64,000 bases of DNA from Rhizobium mongolense USDA 1844 (GTDB lineage Bacteria; Pseudomonadota; Alphaproteobacteria; Rhizobiales; Rhizobiaceae): positions 154 to 64,153 of the forward strand of contig NZ_ATTQ01000010.1 of the NCBI RefSeq assembly GCF_000419765.1, given 5' to 3'. Under the pieces are notes generated by a model. It was not told the DNA's origin. It saw nothing but the letters and a program-made list of their open reading frames with translations, and made no database searches. This document shows, piece after piece, positions 34,127 through 43,205 of the stretch (its first letter is position 1; each line of letters begins with the position of its first letter). The position numbers and the translations under genes were made by a program.

Positions 34127-35452
34127 ATGTATCTGCGGCGCGATATGCTCGTCTATGTCGGTGCGGCTTTGGTCCTGCCGATGGCCGGTCGCGCCTTCGC
34201 TACGTCAAAACGGCCCGCACTGCGCGGGGCGCTGGATGCATCCGGGGCGGCAAAGAGCGGGCTGCAGGCTCTGATTGACAAGGCGGCACGCACCGACACG
34301 CCGCTTTATCTTTCGGCCGGGACCTATGAAGCTTCGAACCTCGTGCTACCGGACAATGCCCGCATTATGGGCGTTCCGGGTGCGTCGCGGATTCTACATC
34401 AAGGCAGTGTCAATTCGGCGCAAGGCGCCCGGCGGATCGAGCTTTCCGGCATCGTCATCGAGGGTAGCGGCGGGATGAGCGGCCAGGACAATAGCGGCCT
34501 CGTGCAGTTGACCGGCATTGACGACGTGCAGATCGACAACTGCGAAATCCGCGAGGCCGGCAAGCATGGCCTGCGCCTGGAGCGCTGCGGCGGCCGGATC
34601 GAACGCAGCCGCATTTCGGGGGCGGCGCAGGCGGGTATCTTCGCAGTCGATTCCACCGGGCTTGCGATCACTGGAAACACGGTTGCCGATTGCGGCAATG
34701 GCGGCATTCTCGTGCACCGCTTTGAAAAGGGCGAGGATGGCACCGTCGTTACCGGCAACCGCGTTAGGCGCATCAGGGCGGATGACGGCGGCACGGGGCA
34801 GAACGGCAACGGCATCAATGTCTTCCGCGCAGGCGGCGTGATGGTGGCAAATAACCAGATTGCCGATTGCGCCTTTACCGCCGTGCGGGCCAATTCCGGC
34901 GACAACGTGCAAATCACCGGCAATCAATGCCTGCGCTCCGGCGAGACGGCGATCTATGCCGAATTCGATTTTCAAGGCGCGGTCTTATCCGGCAACCTCG
35001 TCGATGGTGCTGCGAACGGCATCTCGATCGCCAATTTCAACGAAGGCGGAAGGTTAGCCACCATCATCGGCAACATCGTGCGGAACCTGAGGCGCGACGG
35101 CCCCTACAAATCCGAGGTCGGCTTCGGCATCGGAATTGCCGCGGAAGCCGACACGACCATCTCGGGCAATGTCATCGAAGACGCGCCGCTCTGGGCGATG
35201 CAGCTCGGCTGGGGGCCGTATCTGCGCAATCTCGTTGTCACCGGAAATGTCGTACGCAAGGCGCCTGTCGGCTGTGCGGTCTCGGTGGCGCAGGGTTCGG
35301 GCACGGCGGTGATCACCGACAACGTCTTCCAGGAAATGATCGAGGGCGCAGTCTTAGGCTTCGAATGGGAAAAAAAGGTCTCCGGGGATCTCACGCAAGC
35401 GGGGAGCGAGCGATACCCGCATCTCATCATCGAGCGGAACCGCACCAGCTAA
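34127..35452 (+). CDS. Exported right-handed beta-helix repeat protein (TIGR03808-like)
   Basis: The 441-residue protein starts with MYLRRDMLVYVGAALVLPMA, a Tat-like signal (RR, then hydrophobic stretch). From about 100 on it consists of PbH1-type repeats: GITGNTVADCGNGGI-like units such as TGNRVRRI, ANNQIADCAFTA, SGNLVDGA, IGNIVRNL, SGNVIEDA, TGNVVRKA, TDNVFQEM. The overall form matches the twin-arginine repeat family TIGR03808, restricted to alphaproteobacteria. It might be a periplasmic polysaccharide-binding or -modifying protein; function is unknown. Start uses GGAGAAAGGG upstream. Confidence 0.85.
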   Translation: MYLRRDMLVYVGAALVLPMAGRAFATSKRPALRGALDASGAAKSGLQALIDKAARTDTPLYLSAGTYEASNLVLPDNARIMGVPGASRILHQGSVNSAQGARRIELSGIVIEGSGGMSGQDNSGLVQLTGIDDVQIDNCEIREAGKHGLRLERCGGRIERSRISGAAQAGIFAVDSTGLAITGNTVADCGNGGILVHRFEKGEDGTVVTGNRVRRIRADDGGTGQNGNGINVFRAGGVMVANNQIADCAFTAVRANSGDNVQITGNQCLRSGETAIYAEFDFQGAVLSGNLVDGAANGISIANFNEGGRLATIIGNIVRNLRRDGPYKSEVGFGIGIAAEADTTISGNVIEDAPLWAMQLGWGPYLRNLVVTGNVVRKAPVGCAVSVAQGSGTAVITDNVFQEMIEGAVLGFEWEKKVSGDLTQAGSERYPHLIIERNRTS

Positions 35453-35549
35453 GACGCATCAAAAGCTTTCATTGATCCATCAGGACCAGCCGCTTTCGCT
35501 TCGCCCGGCCGCGCTCTAATTTGCGCGCAACGACAAAGGGGGACAAAGC

Positions 35550-36209
35550 ATGCTGACAATCTACGGCGTTTACCGTTCGCGCGCCGCGCGCGTCTACTGG
35601 ACGGCTGAGGAACTCGGGATCGCCTTCACCTCCGTTCCGGTGATCCAGGCGAAGCGGCTTGCCAATCCGCTGGCGCCGGACGCACCGATCAATACGCTCT
35701 CGCCCGAATTCATCGCCATCAATCCGATGGCGCGGATCCCCTCGATCAAGGACGGCGAGCTGGTGATGCACGAGTCGCTGGCGATCAATCTCTATCTTGT
35801 GCGCAAGCACGGCGGTCCGATTTCCGGCAATACCGTCGAAGAGGACGGTTTGCTGACGATGTGGACCATCTGGGCGCTGGCGGAACTCGAGCCGCATACG
35901 GTAAGGATCGTCGTGACCTATGACAACGAGCACGAAAACACCGAGGCCGGAAAGGCCACGATCGACGTCGCCTGCCGCTCCATGAAGCGCCCGCTCGCCG
36001 TGCTGGAAAAGCACCTCACCAACAAGGAATGGATCGTCGGAGACCGCTTCACCGTTGCCGATCTCAACGTTGCGGAAGTGCTGCGCTATGGCCAAACGGA
36101 ACAGGCGCTGTTCGACGCTCATCCGAAGGTTAACGCCTGGCTAAAGCGCTGCCAGTCCCGCCCGGCCTATCTCGCCATGCAGGCGGTACGCTCGAAAGAG
36201 CCTGTCTGA
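35550..36209 (+). CDS. Glutathione S-transferase
   Basis: The 219-residue protein has the thioredoxin-like N-terminal domain (MLTIYGVYRSRAARVYWTAE with a Ser near the catalytic position, IPSIKDGELVMHESLAINLY with the E-S glutathione-binding pair) and the helical C-terminal domain (EWIVGDRFTVADLNVAEVLR). Good AAAGGGGGAC ribosome site. Substrate unknown. It stands alone before the converging nadC. Confidence 0.9.
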   Translation: MLTIYGVYRSRAARVYWTAEELGIAFTSVPVIQAKRLANPLAPDAPINTLSPEFIAINPMARIPSIKDGELVMHESLAINLYLVRKHGGPISGNTVEEDGLLTMWTIWALAELEPHTVRIVVTYDNEHENTEAGKATIDVACRSMKRPLAVLEKHLTNKEWIVGDRFTVADLNVAEVLRYGQTEQALFDAHPKVNAWLKRCQSRPAYLAMQAVRSKEPV

Positions 36210-36230
36210 ACCAAAGCCAGTACGATCACC

Positions 36231-37094
36231 CTATTCCGATTGGTTGGATTTCCAATCGAGCCCGATGTCCAGCGTCGGCGCGCTGTGCGTCAGCCAGCCG
36301 ACCGAGATCAGATCGACGCCGGACGCGGCAATCGCACCTGCAGTCTCCGGCGTCACCCGCCCGGAAGCTTCGGTGATCGCACGGCCAGCGACGATTTCGA
36401 CCGCCCGGCGAAGCTGGTCAGGGGTCATATTGTCGAGCAGGACGGCATCCACGCCGGTCTCCATCGCTTCGCGCAACTGATCGAGCGTATCGACCTCGAC
36501 TTCGATCTTCACCATATGGCCGGCACCGGCCTTGGCCCGGCAAATGGCCTCGGCGACGCCGCCGGCAATGGCGACATGATTGTCCTTGATCAGCACGGCA
36601 TCGGAAAGCGCAAAGCGATGGTTGACGCCGCCACCGGCGCGCACTGCATATTTCTCCAGCGCGCGCAGTCCCGGCGTCGTCTTGCGGGTGCAGGCGACCG
36701 AGGCATTCGTACCGCCGATCGCGGCCACGATCCCGGCCGTCACCGTGGCGATGCCCGAAAGATGGCCGAGAAAATTCAGCGCCGTCCGCTCTCCGGTCAA
36801 AATGGCGCGCGAGCGACCTTCGATCGTGGCAATGACGTCCCCGGGTTTCACCGCCGCCCCGTCCTCGACATGAGGGGTCATAATGATTGCGGGATCGACA
36901 AGCTCAAACGCCAGCGCGGCGGCGTCGAGCCCAGCGATCACCCCCGGCTGGCGGGCCACTATGATGACCGTGGAGCGGTGATCCTGCGGAATGACGGCAG
37001 CCGAGGTGATATCGCCAGCAAGGCCGAGATCTTCCAACAGCGCATTGCGGACGGGTGGCTCGATTAGCAGCCGCGGCAGGGCAACAAGCGTCAT
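36231..37094 (-). CDS. nadC: Nicotinate-nucleotide pyrophosphorylase (carboxylating)
   Basis: The 287-residue product converts quinolinate and PRPP to nicotinate mononucleotide, the third step of de novo NAD synthesis. Family signatures are present: EDLGLAGDITSAAVIP, NFLGHLSGIATVTA, CTRKTTPGLRALEKYAV, GGGVNHRFALSDAVLIKDNH and DAVLLDNM. The ATG at 37094 follows CAGGAGTG, one nt beyond the nadB stop. Last gene of nadABC. Confidence 0.97.
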   Translation of the reverse strand: MTLVALPRLLIEPPVRNALLEDLGLAGDITSAAVIPQDHRSTVIIVARQPGVIAGLDAAALAFELVDPAIIMTPHVEDGAAVKPGDVIATIEGRSRAILTGERTALNFLGHLSGIATVTAGIVAAIGGTNASVACTRKTTPGLRALEKYAVRAGGGVNHRFALSDAVLIKDNHVAIAGGVAEAICRAKAGAGHMVKIEVEVDTLDQLREAMETGVDAVLLDNMTPDQLRRAVEIVAGRAITEASGRVTPETAGAIAASGVDLISVGWLTHSAPTLDIGLDWKSNQSE

Positions 37095-37095
37095 G

Positions 37096-38634
37096 TCAAG
37101 CACTCCTGGCAAGGGGGTCGGATGAAACGGCCCGCGCAAAGTTCAAAGCCTGAGGAAAATTCATCTTTTGGCGCTCGGCCTGCACGTGCTTGAGCGGAAA
37201 ATCGGTTCGGGCATGGGCGCCGCGCGACTCCGTCCGCAGCGCCGCAAAGGCGGCAATCAGCAGCGCGACGGTGGCGGGATCCGTTGCTGGCCCCTCCTTC
37301 TCGACGAAGGGCAGGAGCGCGCCGATCGCGCCATGGATCGTACTACCGTTCCGCAGCACGCCGAGATGCGCGGAGACAATCTGCCGGATCGGCGATGCGT
37401 CGGGTTGCGGCGGCAGCGGTTCGATCGCTGTTGGCCGCACGGATAGGGGCGTGCCGGCGATATCCCGGGCCGAGCGCATGCCCATGACCGCGGCTTCGAG
37501 CAGCGAATTGCTGGCAAGGCGGTTGGCGCCGTGCAGGCCAGTCGATGCCGCTTCGCCGGCGACCCAGAGGCCGGGAACGGAACTGCGGCCGTTCTTGTCC
37601 GTGGCGACACCGCCCATGTGGTAATGCACGGCCGGTGCAACCGGGATCAGCTGCCGCGCCGGATCGACCCCGGCTTCGCGGCAGAGAGCATCGATCCCCG
37701 GAAAGCGGCTTGAAAAGCGAGCGCCGAGTGCCTTGCGCGCATCGAGATAGACCTTTCCGCCGCGGGCGATCTCGGCGCTGATCGCGCGCGCCACCACGTC
37801 ACGCGGTGCAAGTTCCTGAGCAGGCTGATCCGCCATGAAGCGCTCGCCGCGCTCGTTGACCAGCATAGCGCCTTCGCCGCGCACCGCTTCGCTGACGAGC
37901 GCCAGCGGCCGGCGCTTCGAACGGAGTGCGGTCGGATGGAATTGCACGAATTCCATATCCGCAAGCTCGGCGCCTGCCCTTGCAGCGAGGACGATGCCCT
38001 GGCCGAAATTGATGACCGGATTGGTCGTCGCCTCATAGAGGCCGCCGAGGCCGCCGGTTGCCAAGAGGACATTTGGCGTCGGCACGATGAAAGCCTTTCC
38101 GCCGGACGCGCAAAGGACGCCGCCGATCGCACCGTCTGCGAGCGCCAGACGCCGGACTTCGAAATTAGCAAGCACGGTGATCGACGGCGTGGCCGAGACG
38201 GCTCGTACCAGCGCGCGAATGATGGCGGCACCGGAGCCGTCGCCTTCGGCATGTACAATGCGCGGGCAGGAATGAGCGGCCTCCAGCCCGAGCGCAAGCC
38301 GACCTTCGGCATTCCTATCAAAGCGGACGCCTAATTTCTCAAGCGCCGCGATCATCGCTGGCGCTTCGCTTACGATACTGGCGGCGATCTCACGATCACA
38401 CAGGCCGTCACCGGCAGCAAGCGTATCGGCAAGGTGCATTTCCGCGCTGTCATCCGCGCCGATGCTTGCTGCGATGCCTCCCTGGGCCCAGGCGCTCGAG
38501 GTCCCGGCGCCCAAGGCGGCTTGCGTGATCAGGACGACCGGCTGCGGTGCCAGCGTGAGCGCCGCCATCAGCCCGGCAATGCCGCTGCCGACGATGACCG
38601 GGCGGCCGGCAAGATGGGTGAGGATTTCGGTCAT
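37096..38634 (-). CDS. nadB: L-aspartate oxidase
   Basis: The 512-residue flavoprotein oxidises aspartate to iminoaspartate. The FAD motif VIVGSGIAGLMAALTL is at 13-28. Other blocks: SSAWAQGGIAAS, HSCPRIVHAEGDGSG, EFVQFHPTAL with its active histidine region, VHYHMGGVATDKNGR and GLHGANRLASNSLLEAAVMG. ATGA overlap with the nadA stop shows translational coupling. It is a soluble cytosolic enzyme passing iminoaspartate to NadA. Confidence 0.97.
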   Translation of the reverse strand: MTEILTHLAGRPVIVGSGIAGLMAALTLAPQPVVLITQAALGAGTSSAWAQGGIAASIGADDSAEMHLADTLAAGDGLCDREIAASIVSEAPAMIAALEKLGVRFDRNAEGRLALGLEAAHSCPRIVHAEGDGSGAAIIRALVRAVSATPSITVLANFEVRRLALADGAIGGVLCASGGKAFIVPTPNVLLATGGLGGLYEATTNPVINFGQGIVLAARAGAELADMEFVQFHPTALRSKRRPLALVSEAVRGEGAMLVNERGERFMADQPAQELAPRDVVARAISAEIARGGKVYLDARKALGARFSSRFPGIDALCREAGVDPARQLIPVAPAVHYHMGGVATDKNGRSSVPGLWVAGEAASTGLHGANRLASNSLLEAAVMGMRSARDIAGTPLSVRPTAIEPLPPQPDASPIRQIVSAHLGVLRNGSTIHGAIGALLPFVEKEGPATDPATVALLIAAFAALRTESRGAHARTDFPLKHVQAERQKMNFPQALNFARAVSSDPLARSA

Positions 38635-39602
38635 ATCGCCAGCATCCTTTCCACGGCACGCCGCGCGGCCACCGCAATGGCGGGCTCGACGGTGACTTCG
38701 TGGCGATTTTCCTGAAGCGCCGTGCGGATGTTCGAAAGCGTGATCCGCTTCATGTGCGGGCAGAGATTGCAGGGCCGGATGAATTCGACGTCCGGATGGT
38801 GCACTGCGACGTTGTCGCTCATCGAGCACTCGGTGAGCAGCACGACGCGCGCCGGTCGCGTCTTCCCGACATAATCGGACATGATGGCGGTGGAGCCGGC
38901 GAAATCCGCCTCGGCGACGACTTCCGGCGGACATTCGGGATGGGCAAGCACGGTGACGCCCGGATAATTTTCCCGAAGCTGGCGGACATCATCCGCGTTG
39001 AAGAGCTCATGCACCTCACAGTGGCCATGCCAGGCGATAATCTCAACATCGGTTTCCTTTGCGACGTTGCGGGCCAGATATTCATCCGGGATCATCAGCA
39101 CGCGCGGCACACCAAGCGATTCGACCACCTGTTTCGCATTGCCCGAGGTGCAGCAGATATCCGAGGCGGCTTTCACCGCCGCCGAGGTATTGACATAGGT
39201 GATCACCGGCACGCCGGGATAGGCCTGGCGCAGCAGCGCGACATCCTTTGGCGTGATCGAATCGGCCAGCGAACAACCGGCGCCCATATCGGGAATGAGC
39301 ACCGTCTTTCCGGGATTAAGCAGCTTCGCGGTCTCGGCCATGAAGTGAACGCCGGCAAGCACGATAACCTCGGCATCCACCTCAATAGCCTTGCGCGCCA
39401 GCGCCAGGCTGTCGCCGACGATATCGGCAACGCCGTGGAAGATCTCCGGCGTCTGGTAGTTGTGGGCGAGGATGACGGCGTTGCGGCGGCGCTTCAGATC
39501 GAGGATCGCTTCGACATCGTCTTGGAAGGTCAGCCATTCCGCCTTGGGGATGACGCGGCTGACACGGTCATAGAGAGAGGACGCGGACACGGGAGAATTC
39601 AC
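38631..39602 (-). CDS. nadA: Quinolinate synthase A
   Basis: The 323-residue Fe-S enzyme condenses iminoaspartate with dihydroxyacetone phosphate to quinolinate. The three cluster cysteines are in DMGAGCSLAD, HPECPPEV and CNLCPHMKRI. AHNYQTPEIFHGVADIVGDS is the family start block. GTG at 39602 is the start (AAAGGAGCTCGCC upstream). It is first in nadABC, with two NadQ-type boxes directly ahead. Confidence 0.96.
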   Translation of the reverse strand: MNSPVSASSLYDRVSRVIPKAEWLTFQDDVEAILDLKRRRNAVILAHNYQTPEIFHGVADIVGDSLALARKAIEVDAEVIVLAGVHFMAETAKLLNPGKTVLIPDMGAGCSLADSITPKDVALLRQAYPGVPVITYVNTSAAVKAASDICCTSGNAKQVVESLGVPRVLMIPDEYLARNVAKETDVEIIAWHGHCEVHELFNADDVRQLRENYPGVTVLAHPECPPEVVAEADFAGSTAIMSDYVGKTRPARVVLLTECSMSDNVAVHHPDVEFIRPCNLCPHMKRITLSNIRTALQENRHEVTVEPAIAVAARRAVERMLAI

Positions 39603-39615
39603 GGCGAGCTCCTTT

Positions 39616-39632
39616 ATACTCGAAACGAGTAT
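39616..39632. promoter_or_regulatory. NAD operator box 1 (nadA proximal)
   Basis: ATACTCG-AAA-CGAGTAT is a perfect inverted repeat 14 nt before the nadA start. Its pattern recurs 35 nt upstream (box 2). Position and regulator neighbour suggest NadQ binding. If the transcript starts between the boxes, this one would block elongation or the ribosome site. Confidence 0.7.
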
Positions 39633-39650
39633 TTACGGGAGGAACTAATT

Positions 39651-39667
39651 ATTCTCAGTTTGAGTTT
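39651..39667. promoter_or_regulatory. NAD operator box 2 (distal)
   Basis: ATTCTCA-GTT-TGAGTTT shares the layout AT-CTC-N-NNN-N-GAG-T of box 1, with centres 35 nt apart. It nearly touches the nadQ stop at 39671. The nad promoter must lie in this short gap. Two boxes may allow cooperative repression. Confidence 0.6.
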
Positions 39668-39670
39668 ATG

Positions 39671-40558
39671 TCAAGCGCGGGAGAGCGGGAGTTTCGAACC
39701 GGAAAGCGCGCGTTCTTCGAGAACGGCATGCCGGTAGCGAAAGAGCTTCGCCGGGCGGCCGCCGGTTTCGCTAGCCATCTCGCCGGTTTCCTCGACCAGT
39801 TGCTGCTGATCGATCAGCCGGCGGAAATTCGGCTTATGAAGCGTAAGTCCCGCCAGCGCTTCGACGCTGCGCTGAAGCTGCAGGAGCGTGAAGCTCTCCG
39901 GCATGAGCTCGAAGACGACCGGGCGATACTTGATCTTCGCCCGAAGCCTGGCTATTCCGGTCGCGAGAATCCGCCGGTGATCGGCAAACATCCGGCGGCC
40001 CGGATTCTCCGCCACGGTTGCGCCCGCCTCCGCCACCAGACCTGCCTCATACAGCAGTTCGTAGCGTTGCAGGGCGAGATCTTCGTTCCATGCGGCGCCA
40101 TCCAGGCCGAAGGTAAAGGCGATCCGGCGCTTGCGGTTCTGCTGGCGAGCGGCATCCGTCGTTTCCCAGCGCCGCAGCCGGTCGACAAGCGCGTCAAAGA
40201 CCGGCGGCTTGCCTTTGCGGTGATCCTCCCACGGAAAATATTCGTACCAGCTATGCCAACCCGGCGCCGGGTGCTCCCGCACCAGCCCCAGATAGCTGAT
40301 CGAGATCGTCCGTCCGCCGAGGATCTCGTTCTGCCGGTCGCGGTCGGCGAAGGTATAAAGCTGTTCAAGATAGCCAACCGGATGCGCCGTCTGTTCCTGA
40401 ATCCACTCCCGCAGCCCGCTCTGAAGCGTGCGGTGCCCCATCTCGAAGGATCCGGAAGGCAGCGCCTCGCCAGTCCTGACCGTCATGACGCGCGGGTCTT
40501 CGTCGGTTACGGCGGCGAGGACCGCGATCAGTTCTGCGTGTGCGACGCCGATGGGCAC
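39671..40558 (-). CDS. nadQ: Nudix-related NAD biosynthesis regulator (NadQ/NrtR-like)
   Basis: The 295-residue protein has a Nudix-like N-terminal domain (ELIAVLAAVTDEDPRVMTVR, then a degenerate Nudix box around HRTLQSGLREWIQEQTA) and a C-terminal winged helix (GLTLHKPNFRRLIDQQQLVEET, GRPAKLFRYRHAVLEER). The Nudix helix lacks the full GX5EX7REUXEEXGU pattern, so it probably senses rather than hydrolyses a nucleotide. This two-domain type, COG4111/NadQ in alphaproteobacteria, represses nad genes. It lies directly upstream of nadABC on the same strand. GTG start at 40558. Confidence 0.8.
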   Translation of the reverse strand: MPIGVAHAELIAVLAAVTDEDPRVMTVRTGEALPSGSFEMGHRTLQSGLREWIQEQTAHPVGYLEQLYTFADRDRQNEILGGRTISISYLGLVREHPAPGWHSWYEYFPWEDHRKGKPPVFDALVDRLRRWETTDAARQQNRKRRIAFTFGLDGAAWNEDLALQRYELLYEAGLVAEAGATVAENPGRRMFADHRRILATGIARLRAKIKYRPVVFELMPESFTLLQLQRSVEALAGLTLHKPNFRRLIDQQQLVEETGEMASETGGRPAKLFRYRHAVLEERALSGSKLPLSRA

Positions 40559-40662
40559 TGTGAAGGATCGTCCTTTGCGAATGCGGTTCTAGCGAACAGC
40601 TTTGCCACACGAGCCATGCAAAGCCAATGCCAGCGAAGCGCCGCCCGCTGTCAGTCACACCC

Positions 40663-41559
40663 TCAAGAAAAGAGCTTCACCGTTCCGGCCATCTCCTCGC
40701 GGATCCAGGCCTTGAAGTCCCGCACCTTCTTCGGCTCGCGCGCGCCTTCGGCTGTCACGAAATAATGGCCGAAACCGGTTTTCGCGCGGATGCCGAAGGG
40801 GACGGCGAGCTGGCCGGCCTGCAGCGAATAGTCTGCCAGCGTCTGCCAGGCGAGCATGACGCCCTGCCCGGCGATGGCCGCATCGAGACAGAGCGATGCG
40901 TCGTTGAAGACGTGGCGCGTCGCCGGCGCCGAACCTGAGAGGCCCGCCTCCTTCATCCAGACCTCCCAGCCGAACATGGCGCGGCCATCGATGACGGCCG
41001 GCAGCTTCCGGATATCCGCGGGTTCCTTCAGATCGCGCGCCATTTGCGGTGCGCAGACCGGGAATACTTCCTGCTCCACAAGCAGTTCGGCCTTCACGCC
41101 CGGCCACTGCCCAGCACCGACGCGGATGCCAATATCGACGTCGGATGTCGACAGATTGACGAGGCATGTCGTCGCATCGATGCGCAGCTTGATATCCGGA
41201 AAACGCGCGGCGAATCGATCGAGCCGCCACACCAACCAGCGGGCGGCAAAGACGGGTGCCACGGAGATCGTCAGCGTCGCGTCGTCCCGGCGCTGCGCGA
41301 TCGAGACGGCCTGCGACATACGGTTGAAGCCCTCCGTCAGAGCGGCAAGCACCGGCGCGCCCGCTTGCGTCACCACCATGCCCTTCGACGTGCGCTCGAA
41401 AATCAGCTGATCGAGCTGCGCTTCGGTCTTGATGACCTGCTGGCTGACGGCACCGATCGAGACCCCGAGTTCCTCCGCGGCAAGCTGCAGCGACCCGAGA
41501 CGCCCAACGGCCTCCAGCGCGCGTAGCCCGTTCAAATGCACCGAGTTGAGATTCCGCAT
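40663..41559 (-). CDS. LysR-family regulator (GcvA-like)
   Basis: The 298-residue protein opens MRNLNSVHLNGLRALEAVGR, with helix-turn-helix QLAAEELGVSIGAVSQQVIK, typical of the GcvA/AmpR group, followed by the effector domain (TLTISVAPVFAARWLVWRLD). The divergent neighbour is a tiny protein gene, so its target is not clear. Nothing ties it to nad control. Confidence 0.9.
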   Translation of the reverse strand: MRNLNSVHLNGLRALEAVGRLGSLQLAAEELGVSIGAVSQQVIKTEAQLDQLIFERTSKGMVVTQAGAPVLAALTEGFNRMSQAVSIAQRRDDATLTISVAPVFAARWLVWRLDRFAARFPDIKLRIDATTCLVNLSTSDVDIGIRVGAGQWPGVKAELLVEQEVFPVCAPQMARDLKEPADIRKLPAVIDGRAMFGWEVWMKEAGLSGSAPATRHVFNDASLCLDAAIAGQGVMLAWQTLADYSLQAGQLAVPFGIRAKTGFGHYFVTAEGAREPKKVRDFKAWIREEMAGTVKLFS

Positions 41560-41696
41560 ATATATTTTCTATAGCGCGTCGCTGATAATCTCGAAAAGGT
41601 TCCTCGTGGCTCCGATATTGAAGCGGAGCACCTGCAACGGCGAGGGATTCTCGCCGCGCACTTGCATTTCCGAACCAGAGAAAGGGAGGCATGGCC

Positions 41697-41906
41697 ATGT
41701 CATTGCTGAAGTTTTTCTTGAGTAAGACATACGACGCGAAGTCTCCTGAGGCCGACGATCCGCTGTCGCATCCGGACATCGCCGCCATGTCGCCGCGACA
41801 AATGGCCGATCTGCCTTTAAACTATCCGGCGCCGAAGCCAACGCCCTATGAGACGCGGCCGCTTAATAGACGCACGAGGGTGGCGCCTTCTCCTCGACTG
41901 ACTTGA
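41697..41906 (+). CDS. Small hypothetical protein
   Basis: The frame starts at ATG 41697, 7 nt after GGGAGG (41684-41689); the ATG at 41691 is too close to it. The 69-residue product begins MSLLKFFLSKTYDAKSPEAD and has a proline-rich C terminus (LNYPAPKPTPYETRPLNRRT). A short hydrophobic start and Pro-rich tail suggest a membrane-peripheral small protein. It is divergent from a LysR gene. No family recognised. Confidence 0.55.
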   Translation: MSLLKFFLSKTYDAKSPEADDPLSHPDIAAMSPRQMADLPLNYPAPKPTPYETRPLNRRTRVAPSPRLT

Positions 41907-42010
41907 TGAGGCAGCGGGGGCGAACGCCAGTACAATCGAGGGCTGCCCGCATGAACCACCCCCATCTCCCCTCGCCGACCGACATGATGAGGAGGGAGTA
42001 AGGGGCGCCC

Positions 42011-42631
42011 TCACCCCTTTTCAATCGTCAGCGCCCGCTGCACCGCGGGGCGATCCATCATGCGGGCGTAGTGGGCGGTCGCCTTGGCGAAGCGCATCGG
42101 GTCGACGCCGTCGCCGCGCAGCCAGCCGGTCATCGTGAAGAGGTATGGATCGGCGACGGAATACTGCTCGCCCATGACCCAGGGGCCGGCGAGCATCGTC
42201 TCCTCGATGAGTTCGAAGCTTTCCGTCATGGTCTGAGGCACCTTGGCCTGCATGGCTTCGTGCGCGGCGGGATCGTCGGCCCAGCGGGAACCGCGGCGCT
42301 TGTGTGCATGGTTTACATGCACGGTCGAGCAGAGGTAGCTGTTAAAGGCTTGCAGGCGGGCGAACTCGAAGGGGTCGTCGAGCGGCGCGAGCCTGGCAGC
42401 CGGGGCGGTCTGCGCGATATAGGCGAGGATCGCCGGCGTTTCGGTGACAATGCCGCGATCCGTGACGAGCGCGGGGACGCGGCCCTTCGGGTTGATCTTC
42501 AGATATTCCGGCGAGCGCTGCTCATTGTCCTTGAAGCTGATCATCCTTGCTTCATAGGCAAGGCCGGATTCCTCCAGCGCAATGAGACTTGCCAGCGCAC
42601 AGGTGCTTGGCGCGAAATAAAATGTCAGCAT
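42011..42631 (-). CDS. Glutathione S-transferase
   Basis: The 206-residue product has the bacterial beta-class-like opening MLTFYFAPSTCALASLIALE with a cysteine at the usual catalytic place (C11), the ESL-like NPKGRVPALVTDRGIVTETP, and the C-terminal helical domain (GPWVMGEQYSVADPYLFTM). Start follows AAAGGAGAGTC. Detoxification substrate unknown. Confidence 0.92.
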   Translation of the reverse strand: MLTFYFAPSTCALASLIALEESGLAYEARMISFKDNEQRSPEYLKINPKGRVPALVTDRGIVTETPAILAYIAQTAPAARLAPLDDPFEFARLQAFNSYLCSTVHVNHAHKRRGSRWADDPAAHEAMQAKVPQTMTESFELIEETMLAGPWVMGEQYSVADPYLFTMTGWLRGDGVDPMRFAKATAHYARMMDRPAVQRALTIEKG

Positions 42632-42721
42632 GGTCGAGACTCTCCTTTGGGAGGTTTATATAGCGCAGCTGTCACGCCCTGCCCATGGCGGAAATCGGGG
42701 CCGTTGCCGGCCCCGGCGCGT

Positions 42722-43087
42722 TCACGCGGCTCTCGCGCAGCCCGGCACAGCTTCCAGCGTGTACCAGACCGGAATGCCGCGCTCGCGCGCGATGCGGACG
42801 TCGTTGTCGGCACCCTTGGAGTCCCCCGGCAGCCGCAGCACGCCTTCGCAAAGCTCCAAAAGCCGGTGGGCGACAGGGTGGAAGATTTCCTCGTAGAGAT
42901 CATCGCCGATCGACTTGCCGCCGGCTGCATTCCAGACCGGCAAGGCCACCCATTCGCCGATCATCGGCACATGGCCCGCCTTGAAGAGCGCATAAGCCGG
43001 TTCCTCCAGCCGCTTCAGGTTGGCCGCCATTTTTCCCGGATCATCGCCGGTTCCGGACCTGTATGGCCCTGCAATCAGGATCAACAT
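42722..43087 (-). CDS. Nucleoside 2-deoxyribosyltransferase-like protein (DUF4406)
   Basis: The 121-residue protein starts MLILIAGPYRSGTGDDPGKM and contains HVPMIGEWVALPVW and VLRLPGDSKGADNDVRIARE, the pattern of small deoxyribosyltransferase-fold proteins (DUF4406 and relatives). ATG 43087 is backed by GGAG 7 nt upstream, better than the TTG at 43093. It is divergent from a DeoR regulator and shares its operators, so it is probably part of a nucleoside or sugar response. Exact reaction unknown. Confidence 0.75.
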   Translation of the reverse strand: MLILIAGPYRSGTGDDPGKMAANLKRLEEPAYALFKAGHVPMIGEWVALPVWNAAGGKSIGDDLYEEIFHPVAHRLLELCEGVLRLPGDSKGADNDVRIARERGIPVWYTLEAVPGCARAA

Positions 43088-43126
43088 CGTCAAACTCCAT
43101 CACTCCCGGCCTCATGCACGGGGTTT

Positions 43127-43178
43127 CACGATAATGCGGGAATTGCTTGCATGTCGAGTCGTTTCAGGCATTATCGTG
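43127..43178. promoter_or_regulatory. Paired operator for the DeoR regulator
   Basis: CACGATAATGC (43127-43137) and its exact reverse complement GCATTATCGTG (43168-43178) flank the gap between the divergent genes. The site centres are 41 nt apart, about four helical turns, which suits looping or a tetramer. The right site also holds TTATC-GT-GATAA. Confidence 0.75.
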
Positions 43179-43205
43179 ATAATTTGTTGATTTTCGTGCA
43201 GAGCA

